Below are positions 22,911 to 35,386 of a stretch of DNA of 64,000 nucleotides, piece by piece. A program made the translations under genes and the position numbers. The notes beneath the pieces are model-generated. The model had not been told where the DNA came from and made no database searches. It saw nothing but the letters and a program-made list of their open reading frames with translations. How positions within the stretch are numbered: position 1 is the first letter of the stretch; each line of letters opens with the position of its first letter. Origin of the DNA: Trichosporon coremiiforme (Eukaryota > Basidiomycota > Tremellomycetes > Trichosporonales > Trichosporonaceae); NCBI GenBank assembly GCA_039545355.1, contig BCJJ01000003.1, forward strand, positions 1,116,001 to 1,180,000, in the 5' to 3' direction.

Positions 22911-25900
22911 CTAGTCGTAACCCAGCGTGAGCCCATTCCTCGCAAGGACCTCGGCCATCTGCCTCATCCTGAGCTCCATCTCCTCCCTCTCGAGCCTCAG
23001 CTTCGAGTTCTCAACCTCGAGCGCGTTCCTTCTCGTCTTCGTCTGTTGCAGGTCGGCGCGCATAGCCTCCGTCTGGGGGAGGAGCTCGAGCGTCGCGTCA
23101 TTGTACATGCCATCGAGCTCTGCGTTGAACGCGTTGTACATCTCCTCGACCTCGAGTTCCTTGGCGGCCAGCTGGGACCGGAGCAGCTCGTGCGCCTCTT
23201 TGCCTTGCTGTATCTGGGCCTCGAGCTGGGACGAGCGCTCGCGCGCCTCTTCCAGTGCTGATTCGAGAGAGGCGGTGCGCGTGGCTTGCGCGTCGTATGA
23301 CCTGACGAGCATCCGCACCCTCTCTGCGTCGGCTAGGGCCGAGACGAGCGTCGATTCCAGCTTGTCGCTGCTCTGAGCCAGCGCACGCGTCGCGTCGTCC
23401 AGCTCGTCGCCGCCGTCGGCGAGCCCGCGCACACGAGGAGAGCGCAGAACGCCCGCGCCCCGCATCGCTGTTTGTTTCCGCACATGCCCCGTGTCCTGCT
23501 TCAGGCGGCGGGCTAGCTTCCGCGCGTCCGCGATGCGCTGCCGCGCACTGTCGGCCGCAGACGGAAGGTCGGCGTGGTCGCTCATAACGACGTCGTCGAG
23601 ATCGGTCGTCTGCATCGTCGCGTCCGACTTGGCGCTGACGCTCCGCGTTCCCGCGCCCACGGTGCTCACGTTGCTCATGGCACTGACTCGGCGAGTCGGC
23701 GTAAGCGTGCCGGAGGTCTTGCGGCCCTTCGGGGTCGTGTTACGTGTGCGAGGACCTGCCTTGCCGAGTCCCACACTGCCATACTTTTCGGACCCGTTGC
23801 TGGCGACACGCATCGTGTCGCTCGGAACACGCTTGCGGGGGCTGCTGTACTCGGCTTTGTGCTGACGCTTCGTCGAGAGCACGGGAGAGTCGTCCGCGTA
23901 GCCTGACGGAGAGTTCTCGTCGGTGACCTGGCGCGGAGGCTGGCGCGGGCTCGCCTTTGGTGACGGCCGAGGGCTTGGTTGCCGGCTCGCCTGGGGACTG
24001 GGAACATTCAGGCTGTGACCGGTCGTGCAGACTGCGCTGGGCGCGGGCGATCGCATTGCGGTGGACGCAGGTCCTGTTGGAGGCACAAGTACGCAGTCTG
24101 GGCTGAGCATGGGAAGCCGCATCGGCGAGGTGCCGAGCGGGATCGAGTTCAGGTTGAAGTTCATAGCATTACCTGCCGGTCCCGGTGGCTGAGGGAGAGC
24201 TCGTCCGTGAGGCGACATCGTGCGAGAGATCGAGGGGGCAGGTGATTGTGCCCGCATGAGTGACATGACAGGCGACGGAACCATGGGCTCCTTGTCGAGC
24301 AAAACTTCTTCTTCGACAGTGGGCGTGGGTGGCGGCAATGGCGGGATGTACCCAGTCTTAGTGGGAGTACGCACACCTTCCGCAGGTGACACGGATCGAG
24401 CCGGAGAGCGAGCCGGCGAGGTCAAACCAGGCGAGCGTGCTCGCTGGGGCGACATAAGGCCTGCGTTCATGAGACCAGCAGACATGGTACGGCTGGGTGG
24501 CCGCGCAAGGCTGGGTGACAGAGCTCGGCTGGGAGGACCCGGCGACAGGACTCGGCTCGGTGACGCGTTAGTCGTGGGCGGGGGGGACAGTACTCGACAC
24601 GGTGACGCGATGTTGGACGTCGGACCAGGTGACAGCACCCGGCTCGGCGACGGAATGTTGCTTGAGGGACCCGGCGACAGCACGCGGCTCGGCGACGGGA
24701 TCTTCGTTGGCGAGGCTGATCGGCTGCGGGTGCCGCGGCTGGGCGGACGCTGCTCGTCCGCCTTACTACGGACGGAGGGGTTGCGTCTCGGCCCTCGGGG
24801 AGACATGGTGTTGGTGCGGGAGAGTAGGGTGTCCGTCCTCTTGAGGTTCGACGCGGCAGTGTGGAACACGAGGGGCTCCTCCGCCCTCCGGGGTTTCGAT
24901 GGCGATGGCGAGAGCACCCTAGACTCGTTGCCTGCTATGGACTGAGCGAACGTGGCGATGCCCGATCGGACTGGAGATCGCCCGTTTCTAATGGGCAGGT
25001 CCTTCGGAGGAGTGGAAGGCGACTCGAGGTTGTTCTGCTGGCGCAGCTCGATCTGCTCCCTCATCATCTGCACTCGCGAGATCCTTGAACCAGGTGAGGG
25101 GATCTGGCCGGGCGCGTGGGGCTGCAGCGGTCGCACGTGGAACGCATTGCCAAGACCCGCCGCCTCCTCCTCTTCCCGCACAGGCGGAGGCGGGACGTCG
25201 ATGGCACCGCTCGCCTTGCGTTGCGGGGTTGTCGGAGAGCGAGGCGATCGGGGCGACAGCGGCGAACGGCCGGCAGACGAGATCGACTTTGCCTCGTTCG
25301 TCGAGATGTGGCTGTTGATCGACGAGCCGTAGCTAGAGCCACCGAAGTTGCTGCGCGAACTGGCCGTTCCCGTCAGGAAGTTGAGTCGCGAGGCACGCTT
25401 GCCAGGGGTGCTCAGCAGATGGGGCTGAACGATGTTGCTGGTATCGAACTTCAAACATCCCTGGTCCGAGATGATGTTGACCAAACGCATGTTGATGTCC
25501 TCCAGGTGGCAAACGGTTGTCTGGAGCATGGTATTGGGACCGGAGTAGGCGATACGGACAAGGTCGCCTTCGATCGCGACCAGACGGAAGACGAGATTGG
25601 GAGGCTCGAGACACGTCAAGTCACTCAGAGACCTCTCCTCGTTCTCGTCTGAGACCTGTATGGCGACCTTGGTCTTGGTGTGCTCCGATTCCCAACCCTT
25701 GCGAGTCCACAAGTTCCAGTACAGCTTGACGCGCATGTGCTCGCTGTCGATCGAGACGTCGCTGTGTGCTGTCAACACTCGCGGTACCTCCTTAAGTTGC
25801 GAGGGAAGCACCTTGGTGCGAGCCATGGCTTGCAAAGCCCAGAGGTTCTGGATGAACCGCAGCTTGTCACTTCGCGCAGTGGCAGGGTCCAGGCCGATAG

Positions 25901-27573
25901 GTGTCGGCGGGTTCACGGCAGTGTATGTTCGCAGTGGTCGGCCACTCCATCGGTCACTCTGGTCCATGGGCGGCTTCTCCAGGAAGAGCTGGAAGTCACC
26001 GTCTCCAAGGTCGACTGCGATAACGTCCAGGATATTAACCATGCCGCGGTAGCTCAACTTCCAATTCTTGGCGCCATCCTTCTCCTTGACAGCGACTCCG
26101 CCTCCTGATCGCACGAGCTTCGACACGTCATCGAGTCCGGTGACCTTCCGACCGCTGACGCTCGTAGATTGACGCTTGGCGATAAGGACCTTGTCGTCGA
26201 ACAGGAACAGCGTGCAGTACAAGGGTGGAGGTCCGCCGGACGATGATTCCTTGACGGGCGATGCAAGGCTGCCCAACGACGATATGGAGGAGCCGTGTAT
26301 GTGTCCGTGTCGTCCTCGTGAGCCGTACAGGTCGCCCATCGATTCTTCAGCATCGATGGAGTCGATGTAGTCGCGGTTGTTGCTGAACATATTGGCCGGG
26401 AAGCCGTCAATGTTGCGGGATAGACAGTACTGCACAGTTGCCCGGAGAGTCTGCTCATCGGGGTCACATCTGGCTATCCGTGAAGCGATCTCGATGGCCT
26501 CGACAAGCTTCGCACGCTGCGTTGACATGGGTGACATGCACTTCACCATGGCTGGGTTGGTCAGCTCATCATTACGTCACGACGTACATTGCCACAAAAG
26601 AGTGTAACGGGGAATGCGCTGCACGGGCTCCATAAGGAGTTCCCGAAGCCCGATGTTGCCTATGCCAGTCGTGTGGTACTTTGTCCTCTGAGGCGAGTCA
26701 GCTTCGCACGGGTCTCGTCGTTGAAGGGACCCACATCGACATAATTCCTGAACTCGTCCTTCTTGTAGAGCTCCTGGAAAGCCTTTTGGGCTTCATCCTG
26801 GTTGGAGATATAGGTGCGATAGGGGTCCATCGTCTTGCGCATCTTGAGCTGAGGAATGTCAGCGGTTTTGTTTGTGTCACAATTGGACGCACATGGTCAA
26901 GGCACAGATCGCCAATAATTTCAGCGGCACGGCCCCCAGCCCACATCCTCTGCAGGTCCTCCTGGAACGCAAGCGCCGCCGGCACAACAGCGTCGACGTT
27001 GCTAAACAGTCGTCGGACCTCATATGTCTTGATGATCCGTGTTTGCGAGTCCCGTGAGAAGTTCATAAGAGGCTTTGAGTAATTCTGTTTATGTTAGACG
27101 TGCCATAAACAATAACAACAATAGTGACCCACTTTTTGCAAAGCAAGGACTCGTGAGACATAGCTGTTATCTGTGCGAACGAGCTCCTCCATGAGGGACT
27201 GCAGGCGGCGGTCCATCTCCTCTTGTTTCGTAGCAGACCATCCGGCTGCTGACATGGCCATGATGTCCTCGGCATACGAGTTCTGGGGCTGCGGGAGCTC
27301 AGCTGCTCGGGGCAGGCAGTTTGGTCGTTCGAGAGGCTGCCCCAGTTGGGAGAGCATCGCATTGGCATGCTGGCCGGTCGCATCGGAGTCGATTACGAGG
27401 TCGCAGAGGAAGGCTCTTCGTGAGCTCCTACTCGGTATCACGGTGGCCGAGCCGGTGGAGGAGACAGCGTCGGCATTGTTGGATTTGGGAGGAAGAGGAG
27501 GCGGAGAGGGAGAACGGTTTGCGTGACCTGATCGACTTCTCGGCCTGAACGGAGAGGTCCCAATGGGAGCCAT
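22911..27573 (-). CDS. Rho guanine nucleotide exchange factor (DH-PH) with C-terminal coiled coil
   Basis: Five exons: 27573-27133, 27084-26893, 26848-26735, 26687-26588, 26551-22911; 1495 residues, all phases consistent. A Dbl-homology domain spans about residues 125-345; its most conserved helix reads LRELLMEPVQRIPRYTLLW, and exon 4 carries it. A PH-like domain follows at about 385-480 (YCTLFLFDDKVLIAKRQ). A further globular region extends to about 620, then a long Ser/Pro-rich part with SPSRVLSPGP repeats (about 870-950), and a coiled coil in the last 160 residues. The protein should activate a Rho/Cdc42-type GTPase for polarity or septation. The overall layout recalls Bud3-like fungal GEFs, but that assignment is uncertain. 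Two donors are GTGGGT. Confidence 0.9.
24380..24725 (-). repeat. in-frame SPSRVLSPGP repeats within the Rho GEF gene
   Basis: Within the large exon, a motif close to SPSRVLSPGP with a short variable linker recurs about four to six times, with looser copies (SPSLARPPSRTM). The DNA shows matching degenerate 36-45 bp units with the core GGTGACAGxACxCGGCTCGG on the plus strand. Confidence 0.8.
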
Positions 27574-28089
27574 CGTACCCTAGGATGGTGTTGGTGGTGG
27601 TGTGGTAACAAGCTAAACGATGACAAGAGACAAGATGAGGAACGCAGGAAAGGGGAAGAAGTAAATAGCACACTCGTGTGAAAGCGGTCGGCGGTGGATG
27701 TTTTGTTTGGCTCGTTTTTGGATGAATGCGCCAGGGTCCATCTCCACAGCAACGGGCGGCAGGGCCCAGAAGTAAAGTCATACGCGGTGTGACACTGACA
27801 CCTGTGGCTAATTTCCACGCGGCAAACACCTGGTGTCAGACTGGCATATGGTCCCACCCATACGAGGAAGGACTAAGGACGTCGATTACCCACGGTTTGT
27901 ATTTGGGTTAGTGCGTTATGTAGATTCCGGCAATGCGGCATGCGGCATGCAGCTGCCCGAACAACGCTAAATCGACGCATCATGGGTTTCGCAACCTCTC
28001 GATCCATCCTCCATCGCCAACCGTTATTTCTTGAACCAGCTCCTCCCTTCCCTCTTAACACCATGCTCTCCTCCTAATCACCATCCGCC
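27574..28089. promoter_or_regulatory. divergent promoter region between Rho GEF and VPS8
   Basis: The 516-bp gap separates two gene starts that face away from each other. It holds pyrimidine-rich tracts near both starts and no coding frame of note. No specific factor site is claimed. Confidence 0.5.
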
Positions 28090-31000
28090 ATGTCCATACC
28101 CCCTTCGACCCCTCCCTCTCGCCCGACATCAGGCGACAGCCTCCGCGTTAGATCCGACACGTCGCCAGCGTCTGCGCTGCACGGGCTCATGTCCGACGAC
28201 GACCTGAGCGGCAAGGAGCTCAAGCTCCCTCCAGCGCGGACCGCCCTCGCTACCCAACCAGGCGCCAACCCCGCCCCGCAACCATGGTCACCTTTTATTC
28301 GGCACGACCCCTCCAGCGGTGCATCGAGAGCTCAGCATCTCCCACCACTTTGGCGAGAGCTCAGCGATCAGCCGTTCAACGAAGACGATCCGGAATCTGG
28401 CCCTAGCGACTACTGGCGAAGACCTAGTCCAGACCTGATACCGCCAACACACATACCCTCAGAAATGCCTTGGCTGCGAACAGGAGCATTGCACAGCGAC
28501 CAAACGCAAGCGATGCCAGAGGAGCAGCACGACGCAGACGCTGCAGAGTACTCGAAGCGTCTTGAGCAGGTGCTGGCTCAGCACGACACACCGCCGCAAA
28601 CTCCGCCACGGTCACGAAGAGACTCTATCATGCACGGAACGACCGACTCAGAAACTGGCTGGAGCGAATACCAGGCCCATGGCCACGGGTATGATTCAGC
28701 GGTGCGCTCTGTCCTGCGCGACAGCGATGATAGCACTAAGGGCGAAGAAGAATTCGGGCGGCATGCTTCGATGGTGAGCTGTGGCTTGTTCATGCTGCTG
28801 ACAACAGGAAACTGGTTCCCAAACGACGCCTTCTGGTGCGCCAGTCTCGGTTGATCGTGCGCCGGTCCGAGCTAGCCCAGCATCGCGATCGTACATTCGT
28901 AAGCCTGATCAGAGAGAGCATCGCGCTGACGGGCAGATCCATCGGTATCTCGACTACGATCACACCAGCACAATCGCGTCGGATCAGGAGCGACGAACAT
29001 GTCGGGTTCGCCCCAGCAGCCGCGCATCGCATCGCATTTCTCCCAGCTCTCGCTATCACGATCAAACAGCTTCTCGACCGCTTCATTGGCAGGACCAGGG
29101 CCCTCGAAGGCTCTCGCTCCCCACCGAGAAGAGAGCGAACTGGCCGAAGAACCCCTGCAAGGTCCGGCGTTCATGTTCCATCCGCTTCGTAATCTCTCTA
29201 CGCATCTCTTCAGCCGCAACAAGGACGGGTCATCTACCCCGACACGGTCGATCACGCCTCCGACCCCCTCTAGAAGTGGAAGTAGTCTGCTGGGATTATC
29301 GCGCAGCAGCACACAATCTCAAGATGCCACCGACACATTCGGCCGTCCGACAGTGCTGGATATCAACGGCATGGTCGCTGCCGGCACTGACCAAGGCTGG
29401 GTCATAGTGTACAACTTCTCTCAGGAGGTTCGGTGTGTTCTCGGCAACGATCTCATCGGTGAGCCGGTTTTCAATTTCTATCGGATCAGTCTTGCTAATG
29501 ACTAGCTTCTAACTCGGGACCCGTTACAGCCGTCACCATCTGTCCTGACCAGACGTTTATTGGCGTTGGTCACGCTAATGGTAACATTTACCTCTACGAC
29601 CTGGCTCATCCGACGAGACCTGCCCGGACGCAGCTTGCTCTCACCCTGAAGCAGGTTATGTCAGGCAGGAAGGAAGGACATCTGCAGGGCAGCCGCATTC
29701 TGCACATCGGCTTCGTCGGCAAACGCCACACGTCTATTGTGACCGGCGACGAGGACGGTCGTGCATTCTGGTTCAGCCTTGGAAGGGTCATGGGAGTCGA
29801 CAGCAACGATGCGGTCCGAATGCTCGGATCGTATCCTGAGATGGACGCTGAGCCGCCGATGTCTCCCGGAGCCGACACGCCTTCCGCCCCTAGTTCGATT
29901 CGTTCGCAGAATAAGAGACACACGACGCTGTTCGCCACGCTGCCCCTGCCGCTTGGGACCGGTTCTCATCCTACCGATGAGTTCCACCTCTCAGCGCTTC
30001 TGACGCCTGTGAAGCTTGTCGTCGTTGGAATGAAGCCGTCAGCCAAGACCTGGCATCGAAAGATGCGCGGGATCACTGGCGGACCGTTCGGTGGCTTCAC
30101 TGGCTGTGCAACATGGCTGAAAGCGGGCGAGGTTACTCCAGGGGATGCGACGCACCAGCCCTCTGATCCGGTGCTTGCGTATTCGTGGGGAAAATCCTTG
30201 CGCTTCTTACGCGTACGCGTCGCTGTCACGAAGGAACCGGATTCGAAGAAACCCGAGTCGAAGACACGCGAAATCAGGACGCCAGAGTTCGTAGAGGGTC
30301 GGAGGTGGGAAGCGCCGCACCCGATCCTCTCTCTCCACTGGTTCGATCCGGATCACATGCTGATCATTACCCACCATGACTTGCTTCTCCTCAACGTGAG
30401 GAAGATGTCACTAGTCGAGCGGACGCCCCTCCAGACGAGGCTTCTTACTACGCAAGACTTCTTCGCTAGCCTCAGCCTGCGCAGGTCTAACATCGAGGCA
30501 GTGCCTGCCAGCATTGTCAGCTCAGCGAGGACATATCGGTCGAAGCTCTTCCTGCTTACGAAGGCCAATGTCCAGGTCGGAACTCTGCAGTACTGGAACG
30601 ACCGTGTGCTCGCCAACGTGCACCGCGGTGACTTCCTTGCCGCCATCAGCCTTGCTTTGGCCTACTACGAGGGCCGAGCGCCTGGCAACACGATCGGACT
30701 TCCAGAATACCCTGCGGAGCGCCATGAAGTTGTTGGTGCTCGTATCCTTGAGCTGATGCGGGCGTCGTTGGAATGGGCCTTCAGTGAGGACAGGATGAAG
30801 GACGACACACACTTCAGTGCCGACGGCCGTGGTGTTGATCTGACGTCGCTGTTCGAGGGTCTTGCCACCGCCTGCATCGACGCCTGTATCGCCATGGACG
30901 ACACTGAGTTCCTGTTCGAGTCTGTCTTCGAGCACTACTCGAATGCCGGCATCCAGGGCATCTTCCTGAGCAAGCTCGAGACGTACATCTTCGACGGCCG

Positions 31001-33242
31001 CATCCCAGAAGTTCCTCCAGAGGTGACCAAGGCTCTGATCACAATGCACGAGGACCGCAGCGAGTATGCCGCAGCCGAAGCCGTCATCTGGCACATCGAA
31101 CCGCAGTGCCTGGATATCAACCAGGCGGTTACGCTGTGCGAGAAGCGTGGATTGTGGGACGCCCTCATCTACGTCTACACCCGCGCCATGGGCGACTACG
31201 TCGCGCCCATCGTCAAGCTTATTCGTGTTCTGTGCGATGTCCAGCGCTATCGCCGTGACCGCCCGAGTCTGGTCGGCGACGATGCGGCTGACGAGAACGA
31301 CGAGGAGCGCTTCGCTCCTGACGCGTACAAGCTCTACAGCTACGTCACTCATGTTCTCAGTGGGCTGTGGTACCCGTCCGGCGAGACGATGCGCGAGCCG
31401 GAGGCGACGCGGGCGAAGTCTGAAGCGCACACCATGATCTTCTCAGACCACATTATCGACTGGCCCGCCGGGTCTGGTGACATGGTGCTCACCGACGCCG
31501 ACGAGCCGACATACCCCTACCTCCGTTTACTGCTGCGCTTCGATACCGAAGCGTTCCTGCACGCGATGGATATCGCCTTCGAGGACTCGTACCTGAACGA
31601 CCCGTCGCACGCGATCAACCGCCAGAGCATCATCAACCTCATGCTCGACGTCATGGAGAACTTCCACAGCTCGGACGTCACCCTCTTGCACATCTTCGTG
31701 GCGCGCAATCTGCCCAAGTATCCCCAGTTCATCTTCATCCCGCCCGACACCAGTCACCGCATTCTCGTCTCGCTGGCGGCCGACCCGGACCAGAGCAGCC
31801 GCGAAGACCGCCAGCTCGCCGCCGAGTACCTTCTGTCTGCGTACACGCCGCACGATGGAGACGAGATGCTTGCGCGCTTCGAGGACGCGGGCTTCTTCCG
31901 TATCCTGCGCGCCGCTTACAAGCGCGACAAGAAGTGGGGCGCCCTCATCGAGACGCTGCTCAAGGACCCCGAGACGGACGACTCGGTCTTTGATTCGCTC
32001 GAGGAGATAGTCTCCGCGGCCCGGACGACTAACGGCGCGTCCGAGGTCGCGCACGCCGTCGAGGTAGCCCTTCCCGCGCTGTTTGACCTTAGCGTGCGTC
32101 AGACAGCGTACTTCCTCGACCGCTGCCTCCCAAAGTTGCACGACGCCGCGATTGCAGAGCTCGAGGAGGCACAGCACAAGCAGGCCGCCTACCTTCGCTG
32201 CCTGCTCGACCCCACAGCCGACGAGGACAGCGACAGCGCCGTCGTCGACGAGACGACGCGCGCCCCGGCCGAGAAGACTGTCTCGACGCACCTCGGCCTC
32301 CTCGCGCGGCACAAGTACATCACGCTCCTGGCGCAGCACGACGAGAGCGCAGTCGTGCCATTCCTTGACGCGCGCGGCAAAGACTTCTTCGACTTGACCG
32401 ACCTCGCTGAGCAGGCTGAGGAGGCTGGACTGCCCGAGGCGCAGCTGTGGGCGCTCGACCGCGCCGGACGCCGGAAGGAGTTGTTCGACACTATCTCGTC
32501 CGTCCTGACACGCCACGGCAGCGACCTGGCCATGGGCCTGTCAGGCCTGGACGAGGGTGAGGTGCACGTCGCGCTCGGCCAGCTGCGCAGCGTGACGGCC
32601 ATGGCCATTAGGCTGTGCACTGAGCATTCCTCAGACAGCGGCGTCGAGAACATGTGGTTCGGCGTGCTGCACTCGATCACGAACCTGCTGCACAACGTGA
32701 CAGCGCTGAACGAGAGCGTGCGCCAGGCGCCGCTCGGTACCGAGTCGCTGGATACACTCCGCACGCTCGTGCAGGACACGCTGCATGCTCTCCTCAGCAG
32801 CAATGCGGACATTAGCTTTGCGCGCCTGTTCAAGCGCCTCGTCGAGAGCTCGGCGGACGACTCGCCCCCGCACACTGCGCCGGTTTACGCTGAATTCCGC
32901 GCAATCCTGACTGGCATGCTCGACTCGTTCAAGAACAACGCCGAGGCGCTCGAGCTGACCACGCGCCTGATCCAGGCAGATGGGTTCGACCTCCTTGCCG
33001 AGCAGGTTAGGAGGAGCCGCAAGGGTTGGTCCGCCAAACACACCTGCGCCATCTGCAAGCTCGAGCTGAGCGCTATGCCCGGCGAAATCAAGGTCACGCA
33101 CGACGGCAGCGTTCACGTCGCGTGCGAGATGGCCGTGCTCGCCGACGACGAGCTGAGCCCCGGCATCGACGAGGCGCCCACGAGCGTGCTCCCCGGCGAG
33201 CCGACGCTGGACAAGGGCAAGGCGAAGCTTGTGCACGCCTAA
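28090..33242 (+). CDS. VPS8: vacuolar protein sorting protein 8, CORVET subunit
   Basis: Four exons: 28090-28773, 28808-28898, 28937-29458, 29530-33242; 1669 residues, phases consistent. Residues 1-400 are disordered and Ser/Pro-rich. A WD-repeat beta-propeller spans about 400-760, opening with RPTVLDINGMVAAGTDQGW and containing GVGHANGNIYLYDL and FVGKRHTSIVTGDEDGRAF. An alpha-solenoid follows to about 1590, then a short RING-like end with CAICKLEL and HVACEM. VPS8 is the Rab5 (Vps21)-binding subunit of the CORVET tether on early endosomes. The RING is reduced: only one CxxC pair plus His/Cys ligands are visible. The gene converges on ASK1, with 162 bp between stops. Confidence 0.92.
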
Positions 33243-33404
33243 TCCCTCTCCATCAACAAAATGAAGTAGTATCCCAAATCTGACTCTCCTTTCCTTCATC
33301 ATCATCTAGTTGTTTTACCTGTGTGTGTTTCCCTGTGCATATAGCATCAAATTGGTAGCACATCTACACTGTCTAGCCATAATGAATCCATGACTCCTAA
33401 CCCT

Positions 33405-35198
33405 CTAGTCCCGGCGCTGGGTCGGAGAAGCGGGCGGGGCCGCGTCCTCGAGCCGTCCGCCGTGATACGTCACCATCTCGTCCTGCTGGTGCAGCCTAAA
33501 GGACTCGTGCTCCCCAGGCCGTCCAAAGACCTCACTGACGCCCGTCCCGGTGGGGGGCATCATCGTGTCCCCGTCCTCGGACACGTACGAGTCATCGACA
33601 AACTCGAACCCGGCGAGAGCGGCAGCCTGGGGATCGTATCCCTGCCGCCCCTGCTGCGGATAATAGTTCCCCTGGCCGTAGGAGGTCGCGTCAAAGGTAT
33701 CGTCGAACGACTCGTCGATACTCTCGTCATCGCCGATCACGCGCACGGGCTGCTCCGAGGTCTGAATGTCGCTCCCGAACGAGGTGTTCGCCAGACTCCT
33801 CCGGCGCGGGGTGGGGTCCAGTGTCGTGTCGCCTAGCAGATTGACCGACTCGTCGCCCGCGTTGTACGTGTAGTTCGTCGTCGAAGGTGGCGGGCGGCCG
33901 AAGCCCAGCGACGATGCGAGAGACGTGTCCTCCGCCGCGGACGGCGCGGGTGGCTTCTGACCGAATGGGTTCGGCTCCTCCCTCGAGTCATGACCAAGAG
34001 CAGACCGGGAGCCGCTGCCGAAAACTGAGCCGTGCTTGCTCCCGCTGCCGAACGCTGACCCGGAGCCCGAAGCGGAGGCGGAGGCGAAAGCAGAGTGCTT
34101 GCTCCCTCCGCTAGCCAGTCTGCTAATGAACGGCGACTCGTCGCTGATGTCCCCCAATCCTCCGGACCCCGAGGCCTTCGGCGTGTCGTCGTCGAACAAC
34201 CTCCGCCCAACCTCGCCAGGCATGACAGAGTATCGTCGCAGCGCCTCTGGTGTCGCGGCGCGCGGGCTCGGCGCATAGTCGTACTTCGTGATCTCGTCAA
34301 GGAGGTTGGTCATCTCGCGCGTATCCTTGTCCGCTCGGCGGAGGGGTTCGTCGCCCCGTGGCCGCAGCATAGCCTCCGCGCGCGGTGGGAGTGTGAACTT
34401 CATGGTCACCGGAGGGGACATGGCGGGCGACGGGGAGAAGGAGTCGAAGCGCGCGTTCAGCGGCGTCTGGGTCAGGTCGATGAGAGCACTGTGCCGACGA
34501 CCAGGCGTTCCGGGGGCGAGACTAGGTCCGGCGCCAGGAGCAAGAGAAGACGCGGAAGGTCGCCGAGCCTCAGAAGGGCCAGCCGTGAAGGACGAGAGGA
34601 GGTCGCGCCGTGCCGGTGGACTGGCAGAGCTCTCGTCGTACCGGTCGTTGTACCGGCCATAAGCACTTGGAAGGCTCGGCGTGTCCTCCGTGTCGTCGAT
34701 AGCGAGGGATCCGAGCTGGCGGTCGACATGCTCGAACGGACTTCCGACGCTATCCTCCATGCTGTCATCCTGTCTCCTAGCCGGCGTCGAGCTGGTGGCG
34801 GGGTTGAAGCTGTCGTGTGCGAGGCTGACGGTCTGGTCGTCGTACACTGTCGGTTGTTCCTCTTCCTCGTCCTCCTGCTGCTGCTCGACCGCCAGCCGGG
34901 TGCCAGCTGCCTGCTCGAAAAAGGAGCGCCAGAACTCGCTCGCCTCCCTCGTCGGTTCTGAGGCGAGGGCGAAGCGCTTGATGTTTGGCAGGATGCGCGA
35001 GGTGATGATCTCGTGGAAGCGCGCAAAGTTGTAGTCGATGTCCTGCAGCAGGAGCGTGTTCATCTGGTCGATCTGCTCCATCTGCTGGCTAACAGGCGCT
35101 GACGGCGAGATCCCGTCCACGACGAAGAACGGCGGCTGCAGCAAGGCGGGGTGTGCTGCGCCGCCTTTCTTCGGCGCCATGCTCGGTCGGGCAGCCAT
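33405..35198 (-). CDS. ASK1: DASH/DAM1 complex subunit Ask1
   Basis: Intronless frame of 597 codons. The conserved Ask1 segment is near the N-terminus (about residues 35-85): QQMEQIDQMNTLLLQDIDYN followed by FARFHEIITSRILPNIKRFA. The rest is acidic, Ser/Pro-rich and disordered, as in other fungal Ask1 proteins, with several S/T-P sites suited to mitotic kinases, including SPAMSPP and SPRAATPE. Ask1 is a core subunit of the ring-forming kinetochore coupler that links chromosomes to spindle microtubules. The start at 35198 (MAARPSMAPKK) is the first in-frame ATG and lies 188 bp from the divergent UBP8 start. Confidence 0.92.
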   Translation of the reverse strand: MAARPSMAPKKGGAAHPALLQPPFFVVDGISPSAPVSQQMEQIDQMNTLLLQDIDYNFARFHEIITSRILPNIKRFALASEPTREASEFWRSFFEQAAGTRLAVEQQQEDEEEEQPTVYDDQTVSLAHDSFNPATSSTPARRQDDSMEDSVGSPFEHVDRQLGSLAIDDTEDTPSLPSAYGRYNDRYDESSASPPARRDLLSSFTAGPSEARRPSASSLAPGAGPSLAPGTPGRRHSALIDLTQTPLNARFDSFSPSPAMSPPVTMKFTLPPRAEAMLRPRGDEPLRRADKDTREMTNLLDEITKYDYAPSPRAATPEALRRYSVMPGEVGRRLFDDDTPKASGSGGLGDISDESPFISRLASGGSKHSAFASASASGSGSAFGSGSKHGSVFGSGSRSALGHDSREEPNPFGQKPPAPSAAEDTSLASSLGFGRPPPSTTNYTYNAGDESVNLLGDTTLDPTPRRRSLANTSFGSDIQTSEQPVRVIGDDESIDESFDDTFDATSYGQGNYYPQQGRQGYDPQAAALAGFEFVDDSYVSEDGDTMMPPTGTGVSEVFGRPGEHESFRLHQQDEMVTYHGGRLEDAAPPASPTQRRD

Positions 35199-35386
35199 GT
35201 CGTTGAGTCGTGAGGTCTTGCGCGATGCGGACTGACAAGCCCGTGGCGCGCGCTTGTTTTTGTTTTGGCGGGCGCGTCACTGTCCAAGCACACAATCTTA
35301 ACGGGGAGGTAAACATAAAGCCGGCTGGTGCCCCGCGACGGCCACGTGGGGCACGTGTCGGCTAATCTCCGCCGTGAACGACTGAG
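35199..35386. promoter_or_regulatory. compact divergent promoter, ASK1 / UBP8
   Basis: Only 188 bp separate two outward-facing start codons. CACGTG occurs near 35343 and a second CACGTG follows at about 35354, E-box-like sites that might serve both genes. This is inference from position only. Confidence 0.4.

Noticed and set aside
26660..26842. Rho GEF exon 3 read through to the TAG near 26663
   Set aside because: An intron from GTGGGT (26734) to CTGACTCGCCTCAG (26688) restores the DH frame and the conserved LRELLMEPVQRIPRY segment.
30522..31430. Long minus-strand open frame opposite VPS8
   Set aside because: A shadow of the GC-rich VPS8 coding exon; the plus-strand frame is conserved and continuous.
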